DNA from: an uncultured Porphyromonas sp.
GTDB lineage: Bacteria > Bacteroidota > Bacteroidia > Bacteroidales > Porphyromonadaceae
Assembly: GCA_946222055.1 (NCBI GenBank)
Contig: CAMIEW010000036.1
Coordinates: forward strand, 1 to 7,718
Reading direction: 5' to 3'
DNA length: 7,718 bases
This document shows positions 7,466 to 7,718 of this stretch, one piece after another. The notes beneath the pieces were generated by a model. That model was given only the letters and a program-made list of their open reading frames with translations, did not search any database and had not been told where the DNA came from. The translations under genes were made by a program, and so were the position numbers. The stretch's first letter is position 1; each line of letters starts with the position of its first letter.

Positions 7466-7553
7466 GACTAATATCGGTATGAGGGAAATCTAATACCGGT
7501 ATTAGTGAAGACTAATATCGGTATTAGTCGACACTATTACCGGTAATAGTATG
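7466..7553. repeat. Four-unit 22-bp array of dyad-symmetric sites
   Basis: Four consecutive units begin at 7466, 7488, 7510 and 7532, with dyad centres at 7475.5, 7497.5, 7519.5 and 7541.5, exactly 22 bp apart. Unit 2 contains the perfect palindrome CTAATACCGGTATTAG. Unit 3 contains GACTAATATCGGTATTAGTC, with one asymmetric pair. Unit 4 contains the perfect ACTATTACCGGTAATAGT. Unit 1 keeps the left half but is degraded on the right (GGTATGAG). Units 1 and 3 have ATCGGT at the centre, units 2 and 4 ACCGGT. Spacing near two helical turns would place all sites on one DNA face, as expected for a multi-dimer protein-binding site. A non-functional tandem repeat or part of a MITE-like element is also possible. 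The flanks, 7417-7465 and 7554-7652, show no gene or other structure I can support. Confidence 0.85.
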
Positions 7554-7652
7554 AAGGGACAGTTTCCTGCCTGTAATCGGTGTCCCGCAGGGCACTTCTG
7601 GATCCCAGTCCTGTATGAAGACGCTAAGTCTGTCGGTCTGTGGCGATATACG

Positions 7653-7718
7653 CTATATAAACCGGTCAAAGACGGTCTTGTAGCCGTCGACCATGCGCTC
7701 CCACGAGAAGTGGTCGGT
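7653..7718 (-). CDS. Probable GT4-family glycosyltransferase, C-terminal end only (partial)
   Basis: Read from the right edge on the - strand, the frame gives 21 residues before a TAG at 7655-7653: TDHFSWERMVDGY, then KTVFDRFI. A Phe-Ser-Trp-(E/D)-Arg motif followed by a short amphipathic helix and a stop is the usual end of GT-B fold, GT4-family glycosyltransferases, where the last helix packs back across the two domains. Such enzymes move sugars from nucleotide-sugar donors to surface polysaccharides or lipids in the cytoplasm; donor and acceptor cannot be read from this fragment. The gene converges on the lipoprotein operon, with about 300 bp between the two stops. No clear terminator for it is visible, unless the palindromic array serves. 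The assignment rests on a short motif. Confidence 0.62.
   Translation of the reverse strand, partial: TDHFSWERMVDGYKTVFDRFI

Noticed and set aside
7466..7553. CRISPR array
   Set aside because: The 22-bp units are contiguous with no unique spacers, each unit is palindromic, and no cas gene is present.
7551..7718. Open frame on the + strand starting right after the palindromic array (56 codons to the window edge)
   Set aside because: Its second part is antisense to the FSWER-containing glycosyltransferase end on the - strand, which is the better explanation. No family is recognisable in the + strand product.

Overview
The window looks like chromosomal DNA of a Bacteroidales bacterium, most likely a Porphyromonas or close relative. 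The reasons are family-level: lipoprotein signal peptides, a DUF4988-type surface protein, fimbrillin-like N-terminal domains, Porphyromonas/Bacteroides-style leucine-rich repeats (LRRs), and starts without Shine-Dalgarno sequences. The DNA is moderately GC-rich. No species can be named from the sequence alone.

Bases 1 to 7351 hold four co-directional genes on the + strand, separated by only 14, 16 and 45 bases when the inner starts are used. A strong intrinsic terminator follows at 7374-7416, so they look like one operon whose promoter and first start codon lie left of the window. Gene 1 (partial) has a coiled coil, a split DUF4988-like domain interrupted by 22 collagen-like Gly-X-Y triplets, and two bacterial Ig-like (BIG2) domains. 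Genes 2, 3 and 4 are predicted lipoproteins. They share a divergent, fimbrillin-like N-terminal domain of roughly 340 residues with different C-terminal parts: three BIG2 domains in gene 2; two calcium-loop/LRR modules in gene 3; one such module in gene 4.

The genes read as a set of modular cell-envelope proteins, probably adhesins. In all three lipoproteins an Arg sits at residue 54 of the precursor, just after the first predicted beta strand. That is the place where FimA-type (type V) pilins are cut by an arginine-specific protease. This raises the possibility that they are tip or accessory pilins, or fimbrillin-derived adhesins. It is an inference, and no bulk stalk pilin is visible here.

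Bases 7352 to 7652 are non-coding. After the terminator they carry a compact array of four dyad-symmetric 22-bp units (7466-7553) whose centres are exactly 22 bp apart. One unit shows a paired substitution that keeps its palindrome intact. The last 66 bases encode, on the - strand, the C-terminus of a probable GT4-type glycosyltransferase convergent with the operon.
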